A stretch of 64,000 nt of DNA from Paramesorhizobium sp049065735 (GCF_049065735.1 NZ_JBAKHD010000005.1:310001-374000); one strand, 5' to 3'. Counted from the first letter of the stretch, positions 17,421 through 26,564 are shown. A program made the numbers and translations. The notes: a model not told the origin generated them from the letters alone.

Positions 17421-17577
17421 CCACCGGCTCTTCCGACGGGAATTGCACCAAACGGCGTGCATAATGCGGTAATTTTCCCCTAACGAACGCGATTTGCCTT
17501 GTTGTCGCCGGATGGGTGCCGTTATGTTGCGCGCTGTCACGCGGATGTGATGAGCAGGATTCTCCGGAGCCAGAGGT

Positions 17578-20500
17578 TTGGGGCGCGTTTTTGTCATTCT
17601 AGGCGGTTTGCTGGTGCTTGTCCTGACGGCGGCGCTGGTGGTGCCGCCTTTTATCGACTGGACGGGCTATAGAACCGATTTCGAGCGGGAGGCGAGCCGC
17701 ATTCTGGGGCGCCCGGTAACAGTGGCGGGCAGCGCCAATGCGCGGCTCTTACCGTTCCCCTCCGTCACCTTCTCCGATGTGCGTGTCGGCGAAAAGGACG
17801 GCCGGCCGGCGATGACCGTCGAGCGCTTCTCGATGGATGCCGAGCTGATGCCCTTTCTGCGCGGGCAGATCCTCATCTTCGACATGCGCGTTGAAAAGCC
17901 GCGCGCGCTGATTACGCTCGACAAGACCGGAAAGGTCGATTGGGCGATCCGGCCTGAGGCCCCGTTTGAGGCGGCGACGGTCAAGCTGGAAAATCTCCGT
18001 ATCACCGACGGCACGGTGATTTTGCGCGACGAGGCGAACAATCGCGAGCACCGGATTACCGGCCTCAACGCCACCATGTCCGCCGCGAGTCTTGCCGGGC
18101 CGTGGCGCTTCGACGGGCGGCTTGCCTTCGACGGGCACAAGGCCGGGCTGGAAGTCTCGACCGGGGAGGCCAAGCCGGACGGAACCTTGCGCGTCAGCGC
18201 CCGCATCCACCCCGAGACAATGCCCGCCACCTTCGAAACCGATGGCAATATGACCCTGGCGCAAGGCGCGCCTTCCTATAAGGGCACCTTCGCGATCAAG
18301 TCCGCAGATATTGCCGAGAAGAAGACCGCCCTTCGACAGGCTCAGGGTGGGGAGGGAGCGCAGGGGCAGGCTGGGGCTGTAAGAAACGCTGAGGATGACG
18401 CCGAGCGGCCGTTCTTTGCCGGTGTGCGCATTACTGGGGACTTCTCCGCCGATCATTCAAAGATCGAGATGCCGGAGTTCCGTATGGAGCAGGGTCCGGC
18501 TGATGACCCTTATGTGGTCAATGGCAAGGCGCTGTTCGATTATGGCAGCGATCCGCGCTTCCTCATCAACGCAAACGGCCAGCAGGTGCTGCTGGATGGG
18601 GCAGGGCAGGCGGGCAGCGAGGCGGTGGCGGCGGTGCCGCTATCGCAGCGCATGGCCGCTTTCCGCAGATTTATGGACAGCGCGCCGATCCCGGATATTC
18701 CCGGCAGCATCGATCTGAAGCTTCCGGCGATCATCGCGGGCGACACCACCATCCGCGACGTGACCGTCGAAGCGGAGCCGGGCGGCAATGGCTGGAATAT
18801 CAAACAGCTAAAGGCCGATCTTCCGGGCCGCACCGAGATCGAGGCCAAGGGCAAGCTCGTGGTGGGGCAGAATTTCGGCTTCGAAGGAGATCTGCTGCTG
18901 GCCTCGCGCCAGCCTTCGGGTTTTGCCGCCTGGCTGACGCCTCATGTGGACGAGGCGATCCGGCGCCTTCCGGGGGCAGGCTTCTCGGCGCGGGTCAGCC
19001 TGCATGAGCGCGAGCAGCGTGCGGACAATCTGGAACTGGCGCTGGGCGGGGCTTCGCTCAAAGGCTCCTTCGTGCGGCTGTCGCCGTCGAGCGCCTTGCC
19101 GTCGATGCAGCTCTCGCTGGAAGGCGGCGCGCTCGATGGAGACGCGCTGGCGGCCTTGGCTGGGCTGTTTGCGAGCGACAGCGGCATGGCGCCTTTGTTC
19201 GATCAGGATATCGATGTGAAGCTCAAGGCCGGCCCGGTGGCGCAGGGGGGGCTTCAAGCAGCTTCCATCGACACGGCGTTCCGGCTGCGCCATGGCCGCT
19301 TCGACATCGACCGGCTGATCCTCAACGACCTCTCCGGCGCGACGCTGACGGCAACTGGCGCGTTCGACCCGTTCAAGCCGGAGCCCGGCGCATCGGTGGA
19401 CGCGACCATCCTTTCCGATGATCTCGCGCCGCTCATTGCCAAGCTCGCGCAACGCTTCCCGCATGTGCCGCTGTTCACCGCGCTTGCGAAGCGCGCGGCG
19501 GCTTATCCCGGCCTTTTCACCGATAGCGAATTGACTCTGGTCGGCAATGCGGTGCGGTCGCCCGTTCGCCAGGGGCAGGGGAAGACGGCTGAGGCCGGGA
19601 AAGAGCAAGCTCAGGGCGAGGATGGCAGCGAGTTTTCGTTCAGCGCCCATGGCAAGACCGGCGGCATGGATTTGAGCGTCTCCGGCATGACGCGCGGCAA
19701 TCCCTGGGGCGATATCCCGCTGGAGCTTTCGCTGACGGGGGACGCCAAGGCGAAGGAGGGCGAGGCGCTGATGGCGCTCATCGGCCTGCCGGCGCTGCCA
19801 TTGGGGCTTGCGGGAGAACTGGAAGGCAATATTTCGCTGCAAGGCGTGCCGTCCGAGGGCATGAAATCGCAGCTGACGCTGAAAGCGCCGGATGGAGCGG
19901 CCACTATCGACGGCGTGTTCACGTTACGCCCCGGCGACCTGACAGGCAGCGGCAAGGCGGTGGTGAAGGCTGGCGATCTTGAGCCCTTTATGGCGGCGGC
20001 GGGCTATGCGCTGCCGGGCTTCGGCAAGGGATTGCCTGTTGATCTCAAGACAGATTTCCAGTTCGCCAAGGATATCGTGCGCCTGCCCAATCTCACCGGC
20101 ACGGTGGATGGCGATGCGGTCACGGCGAAGGTCGAAGCGAATCGCGCCGATGACGGCACGCCGCAATTGAAGGGCGAGGCGAAATTCGGGCAGCTCGATC
20201 TTGCCAATTTCGCCGCTTTCATGCTGGGGCCGCAAGCGTTCGAAACCTCGGGCCGCAGCAAAGACAATGTCTGGCCCGATGGCGCTTTTGCCAAAGCACC
20301 TGCCTTTCCGCTTCTGGCGGATATGACGGTTACGGCGGATGCGGCGGATGCCGGGGCGCTGGGCGAGATAACAGGCTTTTCCGCCAAGGTGGCGAAGACA
20401 GGTGACGGGCTCAGCCTCGAACAGCTGGCAGGCACGCTGCGGGGCGGGCGGCTCGGCGGCAATGTCACCCTGCGCAACACGGGCGCGACAGCGCTCACCT

Positions 20501-21429
20501 CGACGCAATTCAGCTGGGAAGGCGGAGATTTGAGCGGGCTCTATTCCTTGCCTGGGAATAAGACTCCGCTTAGCGGCAAGACGAAGCTCACCGCCTCGCT
20601 CACCGGCACGGGCAAGAGCGTCGGTGAGTTGATGGCGTCGCTCTCCGGGTCCGGCGTGCTGGCGGTGGATGGACTTGGCATCCATGGCCTCAACGGCGCT
20701 GCTCTGCAGCCGATCGTAGAGGCCGCCGACAAGACAGAGCCAAACGCGCCCGCTGCCGCCTTCGAGAAGATCGCGGCGGAGCGTTTGACTGATGGCACGT
20801 TCAGCCTGCCCAAGGCGGAACTCGCCTTCACCGTCGCGGGCGGCGTTGCCCGCGTGCCGACCTCCGTGCTCGAAACGGAGAAGGCCGCGCTTACCTCCGA
20901 TTTTCGGCTCGACTTGGCAAAGATGGCGGTCAGCGCGCAGGGAAGCTTCGCGTTCAAGCCGGGGCAGGACGCGGCGGCAGGCACGGAGCCGGCTGCGCGC
21001 TTCACGCTGGAAGGACGCTATACCGACCCGGCCCTCACCTTCGACCGCCAGCCGCTCGTGCAGTTCCTGACGCAGCGCGCCCTCGAACGCGAGCAGGACC
21101 GCGTGGAGGCGATGCAGGCGGCGCTGACCGAAAAGCAGCGCCTGCGCCGCGAGGTCAGGTTGTATGAGGCGCGGGCGGAAGAGCGCCGGCGAGCGGAAGA
21201 AGCACGAAGGAAAGCCGAGGAAGAGGCGCGACGAAAGGCGGAAGCCGAGCGGCAAGCTGAAGAGGAGGCGCGTAAGGCTGCCGCCCTTCGGCAAGCCCAG
21301 GAGCAGCGGGAGCGGCAGGAGCCAGCACAAGCGCCTTTCCAGTCAGGCAGCATTCCGAAAGATCGTTCGGCCATTCCGGGGCAGTCCGTCGAGGAATTCC
21401 TGAAGACGCTGGAAAAGCAGGTGCCGTAA
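17578..21429 (+). CDS. AsmA family outer-membrane biogenesis protein
   Basis: Very large (1283 residues) periplasmic protein anchored by one N-terminal helix (VILGGLLVLVLTAALVVPPF, residues 6-25) and followed by the AsmA signature IDWTGYRTDFEREASRILGR. AsmA-like proteins are thought to bridge the envelope for lipid transport and outer-membrane assembly. The repeated beta-rich segments over residues 50-1150 are typical. The C-terminus (1155-1283) is highly charged, with a probable coiled coil rich in EERRRAEEARR-type residues and a proline-containing end. TTG 17578 is the best start because the helix follows at once. Residues near 250-275 are encoded by an inserted palindromic repeat. Confidence 0.88.
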   Translation: MGRVFVILGGLLVLVLTAALVVPPFIDWTGYRTDFEREASRILGRPVTVAGSANARLLPFPSVTFSDVRVGEKDGRPAMTVERFSMDAELMPFLRGQILIFDMRVEKPRALITLDKTGKVDWAIRPEAPFEAATVKLENLRITDGTVILRDEANNREHRITGLNATMSAASLAGPWRFDGRLAFDGHKAGLEVSTGEAKPDGTLRVSARIHPETMPATFETDGNMTLAQGAPSYKGTFAIKSADIAEKKTALRQAQGGEGAQGQAGAVRNAEDDAERPFFAGVRITGDFSADHSKIEMPEFRMEQGPADDPYVVNGKALFDYGSDPRFLINANGQQVLLDGAGQAGSEAVAAVPLSQRMAAFRRFMDSAPIPDIPGSIDLKLPAIIAGDTTIRDVTVEAEPGGNGWNIKQLKADLPGRTEIEAKGKLVVGQNFGFEGDLLLASRQPSGFAAWLTPHVDEAIRRLPGAGFSARVSLHEREQRADNLELALGGASLKGSFVRLSPSSALPSMQLSLEGGALDGDALAALAGLFASDSGMAPLFDQDIDVKLKAGPVAQGGLQAASIDTAFRLRHGRFDIDRLILNDLSGATLTATGAFDPFKPEPGASVDATILSDDLAPLIAKLAQRFPHVPLFTALAKRAAAYPGLFTDSELTLVGNAVRSPVRQGQGKTAEAGKEQAQGEDGSEFSFSAHGKTGGMDLSVSGMTRGNPWGDIPLELSLTGDAKAKEGEALMALIGLPALPLGLAGELEGNISLQGVPSEGMKSQLTLKAPDGAATIDGVFTLRPGDLTGSGKAVVKAGDLEPFMAAAGYALPGFGKGLPVDLKTDFQFAKDIVRLPNLTGTVDGDAVTAKVEANRADDGTPQLKGEAKFGQLDLANFAAFMLGPQAFETSGRSKDNVWPDGAFAKAPAFPLLADMTVTADAADAGALGEITGFSAKVAKTGDGLSLEQLAGTLRGGRLGGNVTLRNTGATALTSTQFSWEGGDLSGLYSLPGNKTPLSGKTKLTASLTGTGKSVGELMASLSGSGVLAVDGLGIHGLNGAALQPIVEAADKTEPNAPAAAFEKIAAERLTDGTFSLPKAELAFTVAGGVARVPTSVLETEKAALTSDFRLDLAKMAVSAQGSFAFKPGQDAAAGTEPAARFTLEGRYTDPALTFDRQPLVQFLTQRALEREQDRVEAMQAALTEKQRLRREVRLYEARAEERRRAEEARRKAEEEARRKAEAERQAEEEARKAAALRQAQEQRERQEPAQAPFQSGSIPKDRSAIPGQSVEEFLKTLEKQVP
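18327..18400. repeat. Dispersed repeat inserted in frame within the AsmA gene
   Basis: The sequence CGCCCTTCGACAGGCTCAGG and what follows match a repeat I recognise from many alphaproteobacterial intergenic regions (on the other strand it reads TLSLSKG). Here it is inside a coding region and keeps the reading frame, giving a low-complexity KTALRQAQGGEGAQGQ insert. Confidence 0.65.
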
Positions 21430-21511
21430 GCGCCGCGCGTCGCGTCCGGTATTCGCTTCGCATTCCGGCTTGTAGCAATCGAAATCAGCAAGCCGTCTCA
21501 ATGAGCGACCT

Positions 21512-21760
21512 TCACACCGCTTTTCCGCCCGCCTTTACCCATTCCAGCGCATAGAGCCGCAGCGTCGAAGACAAATTCGCCCGTTTGTCGCGCGCATCGT
21601 CTATCTCAGCCACGAGCGCAGCCACCGATACGCCGCGCTCGCGGGCGATGGTTTCGATGATTTCGAAGAAGGCGTCTTCCAGCGAGAAGCTGGTGGCATG
21701 GCCGCGGATGCTGACCGAGCGCTTGCGAACGAGACTGCCGGATGGGGAGGGCGCGCTCAT
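21512..21760 (-). CDS. Ribbon-helix-helix domain protein (RHH_4 type)
   Basis: An 82-residue protein with a probable ribbon-helix-helix DNA-binding fold: strand RKRSVSIRGHATSFSLEDAFF, then helices around IIETIARERGVSVAALVAEI. The type is common in alphaproteobacteria as a stand-alone small gene. It overlaps the upstream DUF4169 gene by four bases (ATGA), and with that gene and sspB forms a three-gene minus-strand unit. The target DNA is unknown. It is not next to any toxin gene. Confidence 0.8.
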   Translation of the reverse strand: MSAPSPSGSLVRKRSVSIRGHATSFSLEDAFFEIIETIARERGVSVAALVAEIDDARDKRANLSSTLRLYALEWVKAGGKAV

Positions 21761-21954
21761 GCGCCGTTGTCGGAGGAGGGCGGTTCCAGGCGGTTGCGGT
21801 CGAGGAACACGGTTACTTCACGCGCCTTTTCCCGCTCGAACTTCTTTTCCGCGCCGGTCCGTCCATATCGGACACGGTTTTCCGCCGCGGCCTGTTCCTT
21901 CTCCTCGCGGGCCTTGCGTTTCCTGAACTGGCGCAGGTTGACAACGTCGCTCAA
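21757..21954 (-). CDS. DUF4169 family protein
   Basis: A 65-residue highly charged protein beginning MSDVVNLRQFRKRKAREEKE, the DUF4169 hallmark. It has a helical, basic N-terminal half and is typical of Hyphomicrobiales. It lies between sspB and the RHH gene. The conserved association with those two genes is its only functional clue. Role unknown. Confidence 0.8.
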   Translation of the reverse strand: MSDVVNLRQFRKRKAREEKEQAAAENRVRYGRTGAEKKFEREKAREVTVFLDRNRLEPPSSDNGA

Positions 21955-22011
21955 GGGAGGGTCCTTTTCAGCATAAGTCCCGAAGTCCGTGGCTTCAGGA
22001 ATCGGCTGCGG

Positions 22012-22578
22012 CTATTTGTTTTTGCGGAAGGCGTCGAGCGAGACGACATCCGCCATCGGCTTCGCTTCGTCTTTCTTGGCCTCGTCATCCGCCTTGGCGG
22101 CGGCTTTTTTCGGGGTCTTCGCGGCAGGCTTTGCCTTGGGCTTCGGCTTTTCCTGCCGCTCTTCCACGCGCTCGATAGCGGCTAGCGCCACGTTGGAATC
22201 ATTGTCGCCCGCCGGCTCCATGGCCGAGACGTCGAATTCCAGCTCGAAATTGACCGAGGGGTCATAGAAGCCGCGGACGGCGGAGAAGGGGATGACGAGG
22301 CGCTCCGGCACGTCGCCGAAGGAAAGCCCGACCTCGAAATGCTGGTCCGTCACCTGCAGGTCCCAGAACTGGTGCTGCAATACGATCGTCATCTGCTCGG
22401 GATATTTCTCCTTGAGCCGCGACGAGATGCGCACACCGGGCGCCTCGGTGAGGAAGGTGATAAAGAAATGGTGATTGCCCGGAAGGCCGGCCTTGGCGAC
22501 TTCCGACAGCACCTTGCGGATAACGCCGCGCAGCGCTTCCTGTGCGAGAATATCGTAACGGATCAGATCCTGTACCAT
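22012..22578 (-). CDS. sspB: SspB family ClpXP adaptor protein
   Basis: Adaptor that binds ssrA-tagged proteins and hands them to the ClpXP protease. 188 residues: folded domain 1-130 (VQDLIRYDILAQEALRGVI, GNHHFFITFLTEAPGVRIS, GLSFGDVPERLVIPFSAV) and a low-complexity Lys/Ala/Pro linker (150-170) ending in a short segment (ADVVSLDAFRKNK) that is likely the ClpX-binding tail. This layout is what alphaproteobacterial SspB shows. The window also contains ssrA at 25.6 kb, so both tag and adaptor genes are present. Confidence 0.9.
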   Translation of the reverse strand: MVQDLIRYDILAQEALRGVIRKVLSEVAKAGLPGNHHFFITFLTEAPGVRISSRLKEKYPEQMTIVLQHQFWDLQVTDQHFEVGLSFGDVPERLVIPFSAVRGFYDPSVNFELEFDVSAMEPAGDNDSNVALAAIERVEERQEKPKPKAKPAAKTPKKAAAKADDEAKKDEAKPMADVVSLDAFRKNK

Positions 22579-22710
22579 AAAATGCTTATCCCACGGATTC
22601 GCGGCCCGATGTCAAGTTCTCACATTTGCTGCGGAACGAAAGAGCCATAAAACGTCGCCATTATGGCGCATCGGCTTTATAAATGCGACGGGGAAATGAA
22701 AGGTTCGTTT

Positions 22711-23436
22711 TTAAACGGCGCTTGAAGGAGAGCTGCTCTCCGGGCGCTGCCCGAAGGCGCGCAGGAAGGTGCGCACGCCATTGCGCGCGGCTTCGTCGAT
22801 TTGCTTTTCGGTCGGCCGTGTGGTGGTCAGCCCGCAAAGCTGAATATCCGCATTAACCAGCGCCAGGAACTGGCGCAGCGCCAGATCGGGATCGTCGATG
22901 TCGAGCGCGCCGCAATCATTGAGCTTTGCGAGCCGCTCCGCGGCGATGGACCAGGTTCTGGCCGGACCGTTCTCCCGCCAGACGGCGAAGAGTTCGGGAT
23001 AGCGCTCGCCTTCCGCCTGGATAAGCTTGCGCAAGGCCTCGCCATCCTGATTGCACATGCATTTCTTGCCGAGCTTGTTGGCGAAGAGGATGAGATCGGC
23101 CTCGAGATTGTCAGGCTTTTCCGGAAAGGTGGAGAGGATGGCGCAGAGCGCGGCGTTCATGCGCGCCGTGATTTCCTTCACCACCGCGCCGAACAACATC
23201 TCCTTGTCACGGTAATGATTGTATATTGTCTGGCGCGAAACGCCTGCTTCCGCGGCAATCAGGTCGATGCTCGCCCCGGTAAAGCCGTCGCGGCAGAAGG
23301 CGCGCGCGGCGGCGTCGAGGATCGTGTCGCGCTTCATGCATTGGCCACTGCCCGGCCGGGTAAAGGGCATTTCCGCCTTCGTGCATGAATCGAGCGTACG
23401 AAGAGCGATGGCAGCAGGTTTGTCAGCAGGTTTCAT
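22711..23436 (-). CDS. TetR family repressor
   Basis: Transcriptional repressor, about 241 residues from ATG 23436. The N-terminal helix-turn-helix is visible (TILDAAARAFCRDGFTGASI, then AEAGVSRQTIYNHYRDKE), followed by a C-terminal ligand-binding domain with a CMCNQ segment. The upstream-most ATG at 23472 would run through the operator, so I prefer 23436. It is divergent from the MFS transporter gene with a perfect 7-bp-arm palindrome between them, the usual arrangement for a drug-efflux repressor. Confidence 0.85.
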   Translation of the reverse strand: MKPADKPAAIALRTLDSCTKAEMPFTRPGSGQCMKRDTILDAAARAFCRDGFTGASIDLIAAEAGVSRQTIYNHYRDKEMLFGAVVKEITARMNAALCAILSTFPEKPDNLEADLILFANKLGKKCMCNQDGEALRKLIQAEGERYPELFAVWRENGPARTWSIAAERLAKLNDCGALDIDDPDLALRQFLALVNADIQLCGLTTTRPTEKQIDEAARNGVRTFLRAFGQRPESSSPSSAV

Positions 23437-23464
23437 GAGCCTCAACATAAGACGGCTTGACGGT

Positions 23465-23482
23465 TTAGACAATACTGTCTAA
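23465..23482. promoter_or_regulatory. TetR operator in the tetR/MFS divergent promoter
   Basis: TTAGACAATACTGTCTAA: perfect 7-bp arms (TTAGACA / TGTCTAA) around ATAC. It lies 29 bases before the tetR ATG and about 180 before the MFS start. A TTGACA box directly follows at 23484. Confidence 0.65.
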
Positions 23483-23665
23483 TTTGACATCACTGTCCAA
23501 TCACAAGGACGTCAAGCTGCATATAACCCGTCGCCTTTTTCCGCAATGGAGGGATGTGTGCGGGTGTCCTTCTTTTCTCAATTCAAGGCCGATCCGGCGA
23601 CGCGCCGTGCTCCTCCCAACATGGGTAGCGCGCCTGGCCGGCCCTTCCTTCGAAAGTATCCCGTG

Positions 23666-24874
23666 ATGACATCCAGATTTCTTCACACCGCGGTCATTCT
23701 TGGGCTGTTGTCGGCGATCGGGCCCTTCGCGATCGACATGTATCTCCCGGCCCTGCCGACGATCGGCGCTGACCTTCAGGCGGAGACGAGCGCCGTGCAG
23801 ATGAGCCTGCTCGCCTTCTTCGTCTCGATGGGGCTGGCGCAGCTTTTTGTCGGGCCGCTTTCGGATATGCTGGGCCGCAAGCTGCCGCTCTATATCGGCC
23901 TGGTACTGTTTTCCATCGGCAGCATTGGTTGCGCGCTGGCGGGTGATATCGACACGCTCGTCGCCTTCCGCTTCCTGCAGGGTATCGGCGCCAGCGCCGG
24001 CATGGTCATCCCGCGCGCCGTGGTGCGCGACCTGCATACGGGTGTCGACGCGGCAAGGCTTATGTCGATGCTGATGCTGGTGTTCAGCATTTCGCCGATT
24101 CTCGCTCCGCTGACGGGCACGGTGATCATCGAGTTCTTCGGCTGGCGCGGCGTGTTCTGGGCGGTGCTCATCGCGGCGCTCATCGGCATCGTGCTGCTCG
24201 CCACGTCGCTTAGGGAAACCCGCCCGAAATCGGCGCGGGTGGAGAGCAGCCTCGGCGCGGCGCTCGCCGCCTATCGCCTTCTCATGAAAGACGGCAATTT
24301 CCTCGGCCTCACCTTCATCGGCGGCCTCGGCCTGTCGTCGTTCCTGGTCTATCTCGCCAGCTCTTCCTTCGTGCTGATCGACCATTACGGCCTGACGCCG
24401 ACGCAATACAGCATTGCCTTCTCGGTCAATGCCGTGTCGTTCTTCAGCGTGTCGCAGCTTTCCGGCTGGCTGGCGGACCGTTACGGTCTGGTGCGGGTGG
24501 TGCGCATGGCGGTCACCGGCTATGCGGTGTCGATGGCGCTGCTGGTGGCGGTGATGGTGTCGGGCTTCCAGTCCCTGTTCGTCATGGCGGGCTTCCTGTT
24601 CGTGGGCTACGGCTTCCTCGGCCTGGTGCTGCCGACGACGGCGGTGCTGGCCCTCGAAGAGCATGGCGCGATCGCGGGTACGGCATCGGCCCTGATGGGA
24701 ACGCTGCAATTCGTCGCCGCGGCGATTGCCATGGGTATTTCCGGCACTTTCTTCGACGGAACGGCCCTGCCGATGGTTGTGAGCATCGCAGCCTGCGCGG
24801 TCGCAGCCTTCATCCTGACGCAGATCTCGCTCGGCCGCAGGCGGGCGAGGGTCGTGGCGGAAGCTGCGGAGTAA
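23666..24874 (+). CDS. MFS drug efflux transporter (Bcr/CflA type)
   Basis: Twelve-helix proton antiporter of the DHA1/Bcr-CflA group, 402 residues. Signature segments are PFAIDMYLPALPTIGADLQA in the first helix, QLFVGPLSDMLGRKLPLY in the loop between helices 2 and 3, and FRFLQGIGASAGMVIPRAVV. These match bicyclomycin-type exporters. The ATG at 23666 gives a normal short N-terminus; upstream in-frame starts would add a proline/basic stretch with no transporter character. It is divergent from a TetR gene, presumably its repressor. The exported compound is unknown. Confidence 0.88.
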   Translation: MTSRFLHTAVILGLLSAIGPFAIDMYLPALPTIGADLQAETSAVQMSLLAFFVSMGLAQLFVGPLSDMLGRKLPLYIGLVLFSIGSIGCALAGDIDTLVAFRFLQGIGASAGMVIPRAVVRDLHTGVDAARLMSMLMLVFSISPILAPLTGTVIIEFFGWRGVFWAVLIAALIGIVLLATSLRETRPKSARVESSLGAALAAYRLLMKDGNFLGLTFIGGLGLSSFLVYLASSSFVLIDHYGLTPTQYSIAFSVNAVSFFSVSQLSGWLADRYGLVRVVRMAVTGYAVSMALLVAVMVSGFQSLFVMAGFLFVGYGFLGLVLPTTAVLALEEHGAIAGTASALMGTLQFVAAAIAMGISGTFFDGTALPMVVSIAACAVAAFILTQISLGRRRARVVAEAAE

Positions 24875-24896
24875 GAAGCACGGGCATAGCCGTATC

Positions 24897-25454
24897 TTAT
24901 ACGGCTGCTGCCCTCAGCTTCTCCAAGACGAAATGCCGGCGCGCCTCCACCGGGGCGCACGGCACGGTCACGAGCTGATAGCCGAATCGCTCATAGGCGG
25001 CGGACACAGCCTCGAAAGTCCGCCGCGCCTCGTCCAGATCCTGCCTGCGTTCGGCATCTTGCGTGAAGATTTCAGGCCAGGGCGGAAGAACGAAGACGGT
25101 CGTGTTGTAGCGCAACAGCCGCGCCGCCCTTGCGACATGATCCGGCACCGGCAGTCCTTCCAGTTGCAGATAGCCCGCGATATCAGGAACGCCGCGGTCG
25201 AAGAAGATAATTCCGTCTTCCGCTTGCGCGATCTCATGGGAGCGCATTTCCCAGACAAGCATCGTTTCGGCGAAGAGCGCGGGGTTTGCCCATGGAAGCG
25301 CCGAGCCACAAATCGCCATCTGCTGCTGGATGATGCCGCGGCCGGCTTCCACGGACGAGCCATAGCCCGCCTCGCGCAGCGCCGCGATCAGCGTGGTTTT
25401 GCCCGAGCCGGGACCGCCGGTGAGCACGAAGAATCGGTCTGTGCCGTTCGACAT
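24897..25454 (-). CDS. P-loop ATPase/kinase (AAA_28-like)
   Basis: A 185-residue predicted nucleotide-dependent kinase or ATPase. Walker A is VLTGGPGSGKTTLIAAL, and Walker B-like residues are in GIIFFDRGVPDI. I chose ATG 25454 (MSNGTDRFFVLTGG), since the longer start adds 28 residues with no recognisable content. It resembles small AAA_28 proteins of unknown substrate found across Proteobacteria. The gene is convergent with the MFS gene and its start lies upstream of ssrA. Confidence 0.72.
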   Translation of the reverse strand: MSNGTDRFFVLTGGPGSGKTTLIAALREAGYGSSVEAGRGIIQQQMAICGSALPWANPALFAETMLVWEMRSHEIAQAEDGIIFFDRGVPDIAGYLQLEGLPVPDHVARAARLLRYNTTVFVLPPWPEIFTQDAERRQDLDEARRTFEAVSAAYERFGYQLVTVPCAPVEARRHFVLEKLRAAAV

Positions 25455-25597
25455 GGGGAACGCCCTCTTGAAATCAATGAGATCGGACGCGCGGGCGAGA
25501 GCCGGAATGGCTGCGCCTATGCGTGACAGTTTGAGCAAAAGTGATTTTGGTTGGGAGGGAAGTGGAGGCTTCTGTTGCCAGGCGCCTCCGAGCCCCG

Positions 25598-25882
25598 CCT
25601 AGAGGTGCGAACCACTAGGGCTTGATTTGAAGTGTCACACTGCGATTAAGCAGCGAGACGAGCTTCCGCATAGTTGTCGTTTGCAACTACTGAGTTAGCC
25701 CGATAACGGTGGTACAATGCCGGGCAAAAGAGCGATCTTTACACCCTTGTCGATCCTATTTCGCCCCCATCAGAAGCCGCCCTTACGGGCCGGCGGTTTC
25801 TGGTGGAGGCGCCGGGTACCGCCCCCGGGTCCAATGGGCTTATTGCATCGTCCGTTTATCGCCATAGCTGGCCGAAGCCAGC
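25598..25882 (-). ncRNA. ssrA: Permuted two-piece tmRNA (ssrA)
   Basis: Ribosome-rescue RNA on the minus strand, in the circularly permuted alphaproteobacterial arrangement. The acceptor piece comes first (about 25882 to 25801), ending in CGCCTCC, discriminator A and CCA, with a T-arm CCGGG-GGCGGTA-CCCGG. A removed spacer of about 32 bases follows (25769-25800). The coding piece starts at 25768 with GGGGGCGAAATAGG, whose first seven bases pair with CGCCTCC. The tag frame at 25684-25646 reads GCA AAC GAC AAC TAT GCG GAA GCT CGT CTC GCT GCT TAA (ANDNYAEARLAA). It ends near a CCTA-GGTG hairpin. The end points of the mature pieces are estimated. Confidence 0.95.
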
Positions 25883-25888
25883 AGGGGA

Positions 25889-25917
25889 TATATAAGTGAG
25901 GACGAAGGAAATGTGAA
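25889..25917 (-). promoter_or_regulatory. Sigma-70-type promoter of ssrA
   Basis: On the minus strand, TTCACA (25917-25912), a 17-base spacer and TATATA (25894-25889), about seven bases before the presumed tmRNA 5' end. Confidence 0.65.
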
Positions 25918-26164
25918 GGGGGGGTGGGAAAACATGTGCCGACATACAGGCATGAAAGATTTTACATATTCTTGGTAGTATATTCTTGCATTATTCATGA
26001 TTTATTCTGGAAATATTATATTTAATTGGCCGTTGCTGTTGTGTTGAAGCGGCATTGACAGGCGCGTTTCGCTGGCCGATGTTTCGGCTGGGGCTTGTCA
26101 GAGATTCCAATCAATCCGGCTGTTTTCGCAGTTGGGGCAACGCAGAGCCGAAGGAGAACGCTCC

Positions 26165-26476
26165 ATGAGTGAATATATCGAAGATGTCCGCCGCTACGAT
26201 GCCGCCGCCGACCCCGAGGTGGTGAACAAGATCGTTAAGCATCTGGGCATTGCGCTGCGCAACAAGGATTCGTCGCTGGTCGCTGCGTCCGATGCCGACG
26301 AACTGGAACGCGTGCGCAAGAACTGGGTCGAAAAGAAGCTCGGCATCGCCGACGCGGACAAGGGCAAGGCTGCCGTCAAGAGCGTGGGTGAATTGATGAA
26401 GGGCGACCGCAACAAGCAGCGCGTTACCTTTTATTATCTCACTGCCAAGGCGCTCGGGAAACTCGAAGCGCTCTGA
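26165..26476 (+). CDS. DUF2853 family protein
   Basis: A 103-residue helical protein beginning MSEYIEDVRRYDAAADPEVV, with KHLGIALRNKDSSLVAASDADEL and a C-terminal GDRNKQRVTFYYLTAKALGK, matching DUF2853. The ATG at 26165 has a strong site (GGAGAACG); the in-frame ATG at 26132 lacks one. No enzymatic residues are apparent. A terminator directly follows, so it is monocistronic. Function unknown. Confidence 0.82.
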   Translation: MSEYIEDVRRYDAAADPEVVNKIVKHLGIALRNKDSSLVAASDADELERVRKNWVEKKLGIADADKGKAAVKSVGELMKGDRNKQRVTFYYLTAKALGKLEAL

Positions 26477-26495
26477 TTTTTCTGCATTTTGTGCG

Positions 26496-26524
26496 AAACT
26501 CCGGCTTTCGTGCTGGAGTTTTGC
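26496..26524 (+). terminator. Terminator after DUF2853 gene
   Basis: Stem AAACTCCGGC / GCTGGAGTTT with a six-base loop and one mismatch, followed by TT and a T-rich stretch, 20 bases past the stop. Confidence 0.7.
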
Positions 26525-26564
26525 CGTTTTAAGCGGCCCATGACGCGGGCCGGAGAGACACATC

